Assembly: GCF_004216575.1 (NCBI RefSeq)
Contig: NZ_SGWW01000002.1
Location: forward strand, 466,250 to 530,249
Direction: 5' to 3'
Source: Microcella putealis
GTDB taxonomy: Bacteria; Actinomycetota; Actinomycetes; Actinomycetales; Microbacteriaceae
DNA length: 64,000 nt
Positions 55,198 through 64,000 of this stretch are shown here, piece after piece; position 1 is the stretch's first letter; each line of letters opens with the position of its first letter. The notes under the pieces are model-generated. The model worked only from the letters and a program-made list of their open reading frames with translations, was not told where the DNA came from and made no database searches. Made by a program: the position numbers and the translations under genes.

Positions 55198-55515
55198 TCA
55201 GGAGACCTGTGGTGGTTCGCGCAGCAAGCCGAGGCCGCGATCGGTTGAGGCCGCGGCCACCATCGCCGCGATCCACGCGGGGTTCAGCGGTCGGGTCACG
55301 GTGGGGTCATCGATGCGGAACTCCATCCAGATTGCCGGGTGCATCCAGAATTCTCGTGATCCGTCGCCCGACGGCAGATCCCGCCCGCGAATCGTGAAGT
55401 GAAATGACTCTCCCCGGCGAAATTTTGTCGCGATGGCCACCTCGAGGTGGGCGAGCATCCTGTCGTCGATCGTGTAGGCGCTTGCCGCCGCGCCGCCGTA
55501 AATGAACTGCCCCAC
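55198..55515 (-). CDS. DUF7882-like small protein, copy 3
   Basis: A 105-residue paralogue: GQFIYGGAAASAYTIDDRML, VAIATKFRRGESFHFTI, REFWMHPAIWMEFRIDD and NPAWIAAMVAAASTDRGLGL. I use the GTG at 55515 because the family starts with G(K/Q)FIYG. Gap of 132 bp from copy 2 on the same strand. Divergent from argG with a 161-bp intergenic region. Function unknown. Confidence 0.83.
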   Translation of the reverse strand: MGQFIYGGAAASAYTIDDRMLAHLEVAIATKFRRGESFHFTIRGRDLPSGDGSREFWMHPAIWMEFRIDDPTVTRPLNPAWIAAMVAAASTDRGLGLLREPPQVS

Positions 55516-55634
55516 TGTTGCTGCGTGTCTCCTTCGTGCGTGCGCCGCCCGCGAGCGCGGGGGACGCGTCGACCACCCTCGCCCACTGAGCATCGCCCGG
55601 GTAGGGCTTGACGGGGCGTCGGCCGTCGCGGTAG

Positions 55635-57098
<1,464 letters not shown>

Positions 57099-57149
57099 AG
57101 CACCCGAGCGGGTCGCCGCACCCTCCCCGGCGCGACGCTCCGGCTGGCC

Positions 57150-58538
57150 TCAGGCCCGCGCGAACGCGCGAATCGGTGAGTCCGTCATCACGAAGCGCAC
57201 GGGCATGACAGCCGATGCCACCGCGACGAGCAGGGTGCCCGCGGCGAGCACGGCCACAAGGCTGACCGGGATCGCCGGTACGACCATCTTCCACGGCAGG
57301 GCGCTGCCGAGCACGCTCTGCGCGCCCACCCAACCGAGCACCGCGCCGAGCAGCAGCCCGGCCAGCGTCGCGGTCGCACAGATGACGACGGTCTCGAGCA
57401 CGACCGATATGACGGCGTGGCGCCTCGACTGACCGAGCACGCGTCGCGCGGCGATCTCCCGCCCCCGCAGCCGCGTGCCCAGCGCAACCGACGTGGCGAG
57501 TCCGACGGCAGCGATCAGCACGATCATTGCCACCAGCACTCCCACGATGCCGAGCACGTCATCGATGACGCTGGTTGCGCTGTCCTCGAGGGGGGTGCCG
57601 GCGTACATCAGGCGCAGTGACAGATTGGTGCTCGCCGAGGCGACAGCGAACATCGTGACAATGCTCACGCCGATCGTGATGGCGAGCGCCGCTCGTGCTG
57701 TTCGGGCCGGATGCTCGGCGAGCGTCGCGCGCGCAATGGCGGCCGGCCCGCGCCGCGGCAGGATGCGCGCGATGAGTCGCAAGAAGCGCGGCAGGATCCC
57801 CGTGGCGCTGGCGAGGATTCCCGCGGCGAGCACCGTTCCCCCGGCGACGCCGACAAACGCCGCGAGCGGGGTGAGGGCGCCCCCGAGCACACTCAGGCCG
57901 AGCAGGATCAGCCCTGTCGCCAGCAGCAGTCGTGCGGCCCACCCGATGCGGCGGTCGCCGTCACCGCCCGACTCGGTGACGATCGCGGCGCCGAGCGCCG
58001 TCGCCGGATCAGCGCTGACGACCGCGGCCGAGCCGCGCCAGGCAGCGAGCACGACACAGCCCTGCAGCGCGATGAGGGGCAGCACGATCGAGGGGTCCAC
58101 GACATCGGTGATCGCGAGGGCCTGCCCGGGTTCGCGGTGCGCGGCGGCAGCGATGGTCAGGCCGACAACCCCCGCGGCCCCGACAAGCAGTCCGACGCCG
58201 CTCGCGGCGAGCGACAGTCGCGCGCCTTCCCGCAGGATGCGGCGTCGTTCGGTGCGCGCGGAGGCCCCGAGCAGACGACGCAGGGCAATGTCGCGCAAGC
58301 GCGTGGCCGTGACGAGGGTGAACGCGTTGGTCACCACCACCGTCGCCACGACGAGCGCCACCACAAGGAACGCGATGCTCAGCACGCCCAGCACGACGTG
58401 CGCGGTCGCGCCCTCGCCGAACGGTGTCGACAGCACTCCCGCCTTCACGAGGGCGAAGCCCGAGGTGAGCACGACGATGTACGCCGCACTCGCGGCAACC
58501 GTGATGGCCGCCGCGAGGCGACCCCCTGACGCGATCAC
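57150..58538 (-). CDS. FtsX-type ABC transporter permease
   Basis: A protein of 462 residues with two sets of membrane helices flanking cytoplasmic loops and an FtsX-like unit in each half (TATRLRDIALRRLLGASART; LGTRLRGREIAARRVLGQSR, the RxxEIxxRRxLGxS type motif). MacB/BceB-like export or signalling permease. Start overlaps the ATPase gene stop by 4 bp. The divergent kinase/regulator pair at 59441 may control it. Confidence 0.9.
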   Translation of the reverse strand: MIASGGRLAAAITVAASAAYIVVLTSGFALVKAGVLSTPFGEGATAHVVLGVLSIAFLVVALVVATVVVTNAFTLVTATRLRDIALRRLLGASARTERRRILREGARLSLAASGVGLLVGAAGVVGLTIAAAAHREPGQALAITDVVDPSIVLPLIALQGCVVLAAWRGSAAVVSADPATALGAAIVTESGGDGDRRIGWAARLLLATGLILLGLSVLGGALTPLAAFVGVAGGTVLAAGILASATGILPRFLRLIARILPRRGPAAIARATLAEHPARTARAALAITIGVSIVTMFAVASASTNLSLRLMYAGTPLEDSATSVIDDVLGIVGVLVAMIVLIAAVGLATSVALGTRLRGREIAARRVLGQSRRHAVISVVLETVVICATATLAGLLLGAVLGWVGAQSVLGSALPWKMVVPAIPVSLVAVLAAGTLLVAVASAVMPVRFVMTDSPIRAFARA

Positions 58539-59350
58539 GGGGTACGCAGCGACGCGTCGCTGTGGTCGTGGGCGTCAGCGAGCATGAGCGCCGAGATGTC
58601 GGTGGCGTTCGCCCGGCCGAGCTCGGCGACGACGCGGCCGTCGCGCAGGGCGAGCACTCGGTCGGCGCGGCTGGCCGCTCGGGGGTCGTGCGTGACCAGA
58701 ATCACGCCGCAGCCGCTGTCGACGACGAGTTCAGACAGCAGGCGCAGAACGATGTCACCCGTCGCAAGGTCAAGATTGCCCGTCGGCTCGTCGGCGAAGA
58801 CCACAGCGGGACGGTGGGCGAGTGCGCGCGCGATCGCGATGCGCTGCTGTTGGCCACCCGACAGCTCGTGCGGCCGACGGTGCAGCACGCGGCCGATGTC
58901 GAGGCGCGCGATCAGTTCACGCTCCCAGACGTCGTCCCGCGATCTTTGCCGGGCCCCGAGGCTTTCGGGGAGCCGGATGTTCTCGAGCGCCGTGAGGCCG
59001 GGAAGCAGGTTGAACGACTGAAAAACGAACCCCATGCGCTCGTGGCGGAGCGCCGCGAGGTGATCGTCGCTGAGGCGGGCAATGAGCTGCCCGTCGAGTT
59101 CGATCGTGCCGCTGCTCGGGGTGTCGAGCCCGGCCAGCAGGTGCATCATCGTCGACTTGCCCGAACCGCTCGGCCCGACGATCGCGGTCATCTCGCCGCG
59201 CCGGAAGCTTGCCGTGATGCCGGCGACCGCGCGGACGGCCGTGTCGCCCGAACCGAACACGCGAACCACGTCGGTGGCGCGGGCAACAACGGAGGGGGAG
59301 GGCCTGAGGGTCGAGGACCCGTCAGCGGGAAGAGGGGGTGTATTCGTCAT
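58535..59350 (-). CDS. ABC transporter ATP-binding protein (MacB/LolD type)
   Basis: A 271-residue ATPase with Walker A GPSGSGKST (59-67), Q-loop FVFQSFNLLPGLTALENIRL, signature LSGGQQQRIAIARAL and Walker B PAVVFADEPTGNLD, typical of the MacB/LolD/BceA group. Transcribed divergently from a two-component system 90 bp away, an arrangement typical of peptide-antibiotic sensing and detoxification modules. Confidence 0.93.
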   Translation of the reverse strand: MTNTPPLPADGSSTLRPSPSVVARATDVVRVFGSGDTAVRAVAGITASFRRGEMTAIVGPSGSGKSTMMHLLAGLDTPSSGTIELDGQLIARLSDDHLAALRHERMGFVFQSFNLLPGLTALENIRLPESLGARQRSRDDVWERELIARLDIGRVLHRRPHELSGGQQQRIAIARALAHRPAVVFADEPTGNLDLATGDIVLRLLSELVVDSGCGVILVTHDPRAASRADRVLALRDGRVVAELGRANATDISALMLADAHDHSDASLRTP

Positions 59351-59440
59351 GCCTCGACGCTATGAACCGCCATGGGCACGACACATCGGCCGTGAGCGCC
59401 GAGCGACGCGGCGCGGGTACCGAGCGGGTGGTACCAGCGG

Positions 59441-60706
59441 ATGAGTCGTCCTGACCGAGCGACCGAGGCTCAGCGGACGACAACGCGGCAGGATGGACGG
59501 ATGCTGGCCGATGAGTACCGCGCGCGTCCCTCAGGAATTGTGGCGGACATCCTGCTGGGCCTGCTCGTCATCGTGCTTGCCGTCGTTGTGCCGAACTCGA
59601 TTGCGGTGACCGACCTTCAGAACGCGGCGAGCGTTGTGCTGTCGATCGTGATTCTCGCGACTTCGGTCGGGGTGCGACGCATCGCGCCCGGCTTTGCCTT
59701 AGCGGGGGCGTGGGTGTCGGCGCTTCTGTGGATGGTCTCTCTGAACGACGTGATTCCGGCGCAGCTGGGCATTCTCGCGGTGCTCGCGAGCGCGGCCCAC
59801 CACGGTTCACGACGCACCCTCGTCATGAGCGGTGTGTCGGTCGTCGGAGGAACGCTCGTCGGGCTTTGGTATCTGCTCGTGATCCAGTCGTGGGTCGGCG
59901 GGCTCTTGGCCACCGACATTGGTCGCTTGCCGCCCCGAGCCGTCACCTTCGGGGTGCTCGTCGGTGGGGTGTTCGCGGTGCCGTGGTTGATCGGGCTCGT
60001 GGCCCGCTTCGTGCGGCTGTCGCGTGAGCGCCGACGGCAGGCGGACGCGGCCGACGCCATCGCCGCAGAGGCCACGAAGGTCGCCGACGTCGAGGCCGCC
60101 CGCGTGGCCCTCGCCCGCGACGTGCACGACATCGTCGGCCACTCACTCGCGGTCATCGTCGCGCAGGCCGACTCGGTGCGCTTTCGCGGCGAGGGCGATG
60201 TCGACGCCGTTCGGGCGTCCGTCGACACGATCGCGGAGACGGCCCGCCGCGCGCTCCATGAGGTGCGTCAGGTGCTCGAGCAAACGGGTCCGGCCCCTGA
60301 CGCGGTCGTCGACACCCTCGATCTCCATCGACTCATCGACGACGTTGCCGCCGCACGACCGGGTGTCATTGTGGCGCGGGCACGAGACGACCTCGCCGTG
60401 CCGCCGGGGGAGCCGGGTGTCGCGCTCTACCGCGCCACGCAGGAGTTGCTGACGAACGCGCTGCGCCACGGCGATACTGACGCGCCGATCACCGTGACCC
60501 TGACGAGCGACGCTGAGGGGATGCAGGTCACGGTGGACAACGCGATCGGGTCCGTTCCCCCATCGACCGCGCGCTCGGGCACGGGGCTCGCCGGAATCGC
60601 TGAGCGACTGGAGGCGGTCGGCGGGGCGCTCGTCATCGACCGCGGAGGATCCCGGATGGTCGTCACCGCGCGCATCCCCCTGGTGACCGGCAGGATGGAC
60701 GCGTGA
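59441..60706 (+). CDS. Sensor histidine kinase (HisKA_3 type)
   Basis: A 421-residue protein with about five membrane helices in the first 190 residues, a dimerisation helix ARVALARDVHDIVGHS with the phospho-accepting His, and a HATPase ending RSGTGLAGIAERLEAVGGAL. The ATG at 59441 is used; ATG 59501 would also suffice and sits right before the first helix. Its stop overlaps the response-regulator gene by 4 bp. Likely controls the divergent ABC transporter. Confidence 0.92.
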   Translation: MSRPDRATEAQRTTTRQDGRMLADEYRARPSGIVADILLGLLVIVLAVVVPNSIAVTDLQNAASVVLSIVILATSVGVRRIAPGFALAGAWVSALLWMVSLNDVIPAQLGILAVLASAAHHGSRRTLVMSGVSVVGGTLVGLWYLLVIQSWVGGLLATDIGRLPPRAVTFGVLVGGVFAVPWLIGLVARFVRLSRERRRQADAADAIAAEATKVADVEAARVALARDVHDIVGHSLAVIVAQADSVRFRGEGDVDAVRASVDTIAETARRALHEVRQVLEQTGPAPDAVVDTLDLHRLIDDVAAARPGVIVARARDDLAVPPGEPGVALYRATQELLTNALRHGDTDAPITVTLTSDAEGMQVTVDNAIGSVPPSTARSGTGLAGIAERLEAVGGALVIDRGGSRMVVTARIPLVTGRMDA

Positions 60707-61395
60707 CTGGCCGCATACGTGTCGTCCTCGTCGACGATCAGCCGCTGTTTCGGGCGGGCGTTGCCGCGGTTATCGCGGCGCACCCCGACTGTGAGGTGGT
60801 GGGCGAGGCGAGTTCGGGGCGAGAGGCGATCACGCTGCTCGACGAGGTCGAGGCCGACGTCGTTCTCATGGACATCCGTATGCCTGAGCTCGACGGCGCG
60901 GAGGCCACTCGACTGTTGATGAGCCCCGAGCGGGCGGCCCGCCGCGCGGTCCCGCTGCGCGTCATCGTGCTCACGACCTTCGCGCTCGATGAGCGAGCGC
61001 GTGCGGCGATCGACGTGGGAGCCACCGGGTTTCTCCTGAAAGACGCCAGCCCCGAGCTGCTGATTGCCGCCATCCGCGCGGTCTACGAGGGTGGTGCGGT
61101 CGCGGCGGGCGGCGATCTCGGGTCATTCGGCGCCCCGCCGGCCTCCGAGCCGCCCCCTCCACCAGGGTTCGCGACGTTGACCGACCGCGAACGCCGCGTC
61201 TACGAGCTGGTGGTCACCGGGGCGAGTAACGCCGAGATCGCGGGGCAGCTGTTCCTCAGTGAGTCGACGGTCAAAACCCACGTCTCGAGCGTGTTGGCGA
61301 AGCTGGGTGCCCGCGACCGCGTCGCGCTCGTGGTGCTCGCCCACCGGGCGGGATCGGTCGCGGAATCGCCGTCGTCGCCTTCTCCTGGTCCCTAG
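60703..61395 (+). CDS. NarL/LuxR-type response regulator
   Basis: A 230-residue protein: receiver domain with VLVDDQPLF acidic pocket and phospho-Asp in DVVLMDIRMPELDG, Pro-rich linker (APPASEPPPPPGF) and LuxR HTH (LTDRERRVYELVVTGASNAE, STVKTHVSSVLAKLG). GTG start overlaps the kinase stop. Partner of the kinase and, by position, of the divergent ABC genes. Confidence 0.93.
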   Translation: MTGRIRVVLVDDQPLFRAGVAAVIAAHPDCEVVGEASSGREAITLLDEVEADVVLMDIRMPELDGAEATRLLMSPERAARRAVPLRVIVLTTFALDERARAAIDVGATGFLLKDASPELLIAAIRAVYEGGAVAAGGDLGSFGAPPASEPPPPPGFATLTDRERRVYELVVTGASNAEIAGQLFLSESTVKTHVSSVLAKLGARDRVALVVLAHRAGSVAESPSSPSPGP

Positions 61396-61404
61396 GCTCA
61401 GACC

Positions 61405-61881
61405 ATGACGGAGCTACACGGGCCGATGCCCGTCTACCGGGCGCCGATGCGGTCGCGTTCGGCGCGCATCCCGGATGACGGCGCCGCCGTCGATCGAGCT
61501 CTCGCCAGGGGCGTGGTCGGCCTCGGTGATCGTCTCGACGACAACGCCGCGGTGCAACGGGAACGCCTCGCGCGCCGAGTCGACCGCTTCGCCTCCGCGC
61601 CCGATAGCGCATTCGTCGTCACGATGGATGCTCGCGGCCGCGTTGTTCTCGGACGCCTTGTCGGCCCCTACTCCCGCGACGACTCCGCCGAGGCGCACAC
61701 GGTCGATCTCGTGCACGTGCGACCGTGCCACTGGCGGCCGGAGCCGCTCGGCGACGAGGAGGTACCGGCTGCCGTCGTGCAGACCTTCACGCGCGGAGGC
61801 CGCGATTGGCAGCGCGTGAACGATGCCCACGCCGAGCGCCTGCTGGCCGAAGTGTGGGCCGCGACCATCGCGGAGGCGTAG
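61405..61881 (+). CDS. Hypothetical protein
   Basis: A 158-residue protein, no signal or membrane segment. N-terminal half is Arg-rich and helical (RLARRVDRFASAPDSAF); the second half has beta-like stretches (AFVVTMDARGRVVLGRLVGP, HTVDLVHVRPCHWRPEPL) and a helical end (NDAHAERLLAEVWAATIAE). I do not recognise the family. Lies 9 bp after the response regulator and is probably on its transcript. Confidence 0.7.
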   Translation: MTELHGPMPVYRAPMRSRSARIPDDGAAVDRALARGVVGLGDRLDDNAAVQRERLARRVDRFASAPDSAFVVTMDARGRVVLGRLVGPYSRDDSAEAHTVDLVHVRPCHWRPEPLGDEEVPAAVVQTFTRGGRDWQRVNDAHAERLLAEVWAATIAEA

Positions 61882-61907
61882 CCCGGCACGTCATCGGCGC
61901 TCTGGCC

Positions 61908-62123
61908 TTATGGCGTCAGCTCGCGCTCGATCTCGCGGGTGTGCAGGGCCGCCTGTGCTTCGCCGATGGTGGGGAAGCGCCCGATGAGAGTCCCGTCAGC
62001 CGTGATCAGTCGGTAGCGCAGTATTCCGTCGGTCTCGATCGTCGCGACGACGTCTGAGCCGTTTCGCCCGACGAGTGCGAGGTGCGGGACCCCTAACGCG
62101 ACGCTCCAGGTGATGTCCGTCAT
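61908..62123 (-). CDS. Small hypothetical protein
   Basis: A 71-residue protein: ITWSVALGVPHLALVGRNGS, then a beta-rich middle (VVATIETDGILRYRLITADG) and a helix (GEAQAALHTREIE). Composition and beta-hairpin pattern look real and GC3 is high, but the family is unknown. Convergent with the hypothetical gene at 61405. The 103 bp between it and the next gene shows nothing. Confidence 0.6.
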   Translation of the reverse strand: MTDITWSVALGVPHLALVGRNGSDVVATIETDGILRYRLITADGTLIGRFPTIGEAQAALHTREIERELTP

Positions 62124-62226
62124 GGTGGCCTCCTCGGTAAGGTGCGCAGGATCGCCGCGCAGTGAACCGAACCGTACGCCCCTTCTGCCTGGGAGGGCAG
62201 GGGATTGACGGGCGGCCGAAACGGGG

Positions 62227-62769
62227 CTACGTGGCTCGGCGATCGTCGGCCGGAACGCTGACGGTCGCGAAGAGGCGCCGCCGCGCCCCCTCCGGATGCT
62301 CGGTGCGCGTCACCAGCGGAACGAGCGCGTCGTAGATGGCTTGAATCGCCGTGCGCCACTCGTCATCGGTCGCCGTGAACGCGAGCTGGCGGAAGCCGGC
62401 GAGGTCACGGCCGAGATTCGGCTGGGGGCTGTCGAGGTAGTGGTCAAACGCGGTGGCGAGGCTGCCCAGACAGGCGAGGAATCCGGCGCGCACGGCGTCG
62501 GGATTGTCGAGGGCGGGGTCGTCGGGGTTGACCGACACCCGGGCCGTGTCGAGGGCGAGGGTGCGCTCGACGGCGCCCCGAATGGGTTGCTCGGCAACGA
62601 CCCGCACGACGCCCCCGTCGACCAGGGTGCCGACGTGGCGATACAGCGTCGCCGCCGGCACATCGGGCAGGAGGGCGGCGAGCTCGCGGGTGGTGATGGT
62701 GTCGCGCCCGAGCATCGTCTGCACGATGCGGAGGCGTACGGGATGCAGCAGTAGCTCGACGGTGCTCAC
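62227..62769 (-). CDS. ArsR-like HTH transcriptional regulator
   Basis: A 180-residue protein with an N-terminal winged HTH (LLLHPVRLRIVQTMLGRDTI, TRELAALLPDVPAATLYRHV) and a helical C-terminal domain of about 100 residues that could bind a ligand. GTG start, preceded by GAGGA. Divergent from the small ORF and alpha/beta hydrolase operon; an AT-rich inverted repeat between them (62797-62810) is its likely site. Confidence 0.88.
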   Translation of the reverse strand: MSTVELLLHPVRLRIVQTMLGRDTITTRELAALLPDVPAATLYRHVGTLVDGGVVRVVAEQPIRGAVERTLALDTARVSVNPDDPALDNPDAVRAGFLACLGSLATAFDHYLDSPQPNLGRDLAGFRQLAFTATDDEWRTAIQAIYDALVPLVTRTEHPEGARRRLFATVSVPADDRRAT

Positions 62770-62796
62770 GGTTCATCCTCTCACTTGTGGGAATGT

Positions 62797-62810
62797 TATC
62801 AATAGTGATA
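62797..62810. promoter_or_regulatory. Inverted repeat in divergent promoter
   Basis: TATCA-ATAG-TGATA, an AT-rich palindrome in GC-rich surroundings; ATCAAT also repeats at 62810-62815. It lies between the ArsR-like regulator and the hydrolase operon, 30 bp from either start, the usual spot for shared control. Confidence 0.55.
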
Positions 62811-62840
62811 TCAATGGATGACCCGAGCGAAAGGATCCCC

Positions 62841-62969
62841 ATGCCCACCCGGCTCCTCATCGACGACGACCACCTCGTCGTGCGTCTGTCCTGGCGCGAC
62901 CGCATCTTCGCGATGAGTCGCGATGCGCGCATCCCGCTGTCAGAACACCTCGAGCAGGTCGGCCGATGA
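62841..62969 (+). CDS. 42-residue protein upstream of the hydrolase
   Basis: AAAGGA lies a few bases before the ATG. The product (PTRLLIDDDHLVVRLSWRDR, then IFAMSRDARIPLSEHLEQVG) resembles the first half of longer actinobacterial proteins that begin with a HLxVxLSxxE..AxxxxxRVPLS pattern. The stop overlaps the hydrolase start by 4 bp (ATGA). So it is either a coupling peptide, a real small protein or a truncated gene fused by deletion to the hydrolase start. Too short to judge function. Confidence 0.55.
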   Translation: MPTRLLIDDDHLVVRLSWRDRIFAMSRDARIPLSEHLEQVGR

Positions 62970-63904
62970 GCGCCGCGCACACCACGAGCGCGTTCGTCGT
63001 CGAGGGCCCGGCGGGTCGCCTCGCCGGAACGCGTGAACACGCGCCGCGGCCGACCGCGCTCGCCGTGCTGCTCGCGGGCAGCGGGCCCGTCGACCGCGAT
63101 GGCAATACCCGCGGTCTAAATCTCACGATTCAGCGAGAGCTCGCCACCGCGCTTGCCGCGGCCGGAGTCGACTCCGTGCGCTTCGACAAGCGTGGCGTGG
63201 GGGAGTCAGCAGGTGAGTTTCTGAGCACCGGGTTCGATGACCTCGTCGACGACGCCCTCGCGGTGGTTGACGCGGTGAGCGACGAGGGCCTGCCTGTCGT
63301 GGTGATCGGCCACAGCGAAGGTTCGGCCCTTGCCGTGCGGGTGGCTGCGCAGCGGCCCGCCCTCGCCGGAATCGTCATGCTCTCGGGCTACGCCCGATCG
63401 GGGCTCGAGGTGCTGCGCTGGCAAAGCGAAACCGTCGCCGGCGACCTGCCCTGGCTCGTGCGCGCCGTGCTGCGGTTCATGCGTACCGACGTGCAGAAAC
63501 GTAGTGAGCGTGCGCGGCAGCAGTTGCTGAGCACGACGGACGACGTGACCCGCATCGGCGGGGCGCGCGTGAATGCCCGCTGGTTCCGCGAGTTCATGCG
63601 GTACGACCCGCGCGACGAGCTCGCGCGGGTGCGTCAGCCGGTGCTGGCGGTGACCGGCAGCTACGACCTGCAGTCGCCGCCGGCCGATCTCGAGGTGATC
63701 GCCCAGACGGCGGGCAGCCCCGTGCACACGGTCGAGCTGCCCGAGGTGAGCCACATCTTGCGCACGCAAGAGCGAGCGACCCTGCGCAGCTACCGCGCCG
63801 ACGTGCGCCGAGCGATCGACGAGCGTGTCGTGCGGCTCATCAGCGCCTGGGTGGCCGAAGCGCTGAGTGACCGCCGCTCAGGCGCGGTCGACCGAGCCGA
63901 CTAG
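62966..63904 (+). CDS. Alpha/beta hydrolase
   Basis: A 312-residue protein: oxyanion region AVLLAGSGPVDRDGNTRGLN, nucleophile elbow VVIGHSEGSALAVRV (GHSEG, Ser), and the catalytic His in ELPEVSHILRT near the end; the acid is probably in TGSYDLQSPPADL. Resembles dienelactone-hydrolase-like/serine aminopeptidase proteins such as YqiA/COG1073. Substrate unknown. Divergent regulator of the ArsR-like type at 62227 is the probable repressor. Confidence 0.9.
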   Translation: MSAAHTTSAFVVEGPAGRLAGTREHAPRPTALAVLLAGSGPVDRDGNTRGLNLTIQRELATALAAAGVDSVRFDKRGVGESAGEFLSTGFDDLVDDALAVVDAVSDEGLPVVVIGHSEGSALAVRVAAQRPALAGIVMLSGYARSGLEVLRWQSETVAGDLPWLVRAVLRFMRTDVQKRSERARQQLLSTTDDVTRIGGARVNARWFREFMRYDPRDELARVRQPVLAVTGSYDLQSPPADLEVIAQTAGSPVHTVELPEVSHILRTQERATLRSYRADVRRAIDERVVRLISAWVAEALSDRRSGAVDRAD

Positions 63905-63944
63905 CTGTTCTTCCTCGACACGTTGTGATCGGCTGAGGTGAGCG

Positions 63945-64000
63945 AAGACCTCCGGGAACGATGTGGGTAACCACACTCAGATCGTTTCCACGGAGGTCTT
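63945..64000. repeat. Imperfect inverted repeat at the right edge
   Basis: AAGACCTCCGGGAACGAT (63945-63962) and ATCGTTTCCACGGAGGTCTT (63981-64000) pair with a few mismatches around an 18-bp centre (GTGGGTAACCACAC inside). It may be the end of an insertion sequence that continues beyond the window, or a bidirectional terminator of the hydrolase gene. The stretch 63905-63944 contains no gene. Confidence 0.55.

Overview
The window is high-GC, gene-dense DNA from an actinobacterium. GTG starts, many ATGA/GTGA translational overlaps, an E. coli-type ArgG, a ThrE-type exporter and three copies of a small FIYG/KLRRGE/WMHP protein, a type I associate with Microbacteriaceae, point to that family. No rRNA or species marker is present, so the genus is open.

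Layout. 1-4234 (minus): a type I Wadjet anti-plasmid operon, jetA-jetB-jetC, with jetC cut by the left edge and jetD presumably beyond it; a NUDIX hydrolase lies just upstream. 4770-5200: tRNA-Pro(GGG), a strong hairpin terminator, a 19-bp duplicate of the tRNA 3' end and the C-terminal remnant of an IS481-like transposase, which together look like a used integration site. 5330-15108: an accessory, defence-like block holding a small HEPN-like protein, a gene pair ending in an XRE-ImmA/IrrE metallopeptidase, a truncated dehydrogenase pseudogene, a large protein with a C-terminal HEPN motif, a MazG-like plus GIY-YIG/DUF2075 ATPase pair, and a DUF4041/GIY-YIG plus NERD pair.

15146-42358 is mostly chromosomal housekeeping: SelO, ThrE exporter, a DUF1778/GNAT toxin-antitoxin pair with a palindromic operator, a very large DUF2207 membrane protein, an ABC transporter/two-component/methionine aminopeptidase operon, a TetR-class A beta-lactamase-MerR operon divergent from a CPBP protease, DUF5997/LysR-like, Fic, gdhA, an M20 amidohydrolase, msrB and TerC. 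42525-44970 is a two-gene module of unfamiliar proteins with glycine/alanine-rich membrane segments; it is the best candidate here for an undescribed system.

45165-64000: an ArsR/SRPBCC pair, a FAD oxidoreductase, two CNNM/CorC-type transporters behind a structured leader, a type III polyketide synthase-methyltransferase-flavin monooxygenase cassette that resembles srsABC of Streptomyces griseus and runs into the DUF7882-like paralogue cluster, argG, a second ABC transporter with a divergent two-component system, and an alpha/beta hydrolase with a divergent regulator. The right edge ends in a long imperfect inverted repeat, possibly the tip of another mobile element.

Many genes form tightly overlapping operons. 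Defence and accessory functions concentrate on both sides of the tRNA-Pro, the rest being a stable core interrupted by single inserted modules.
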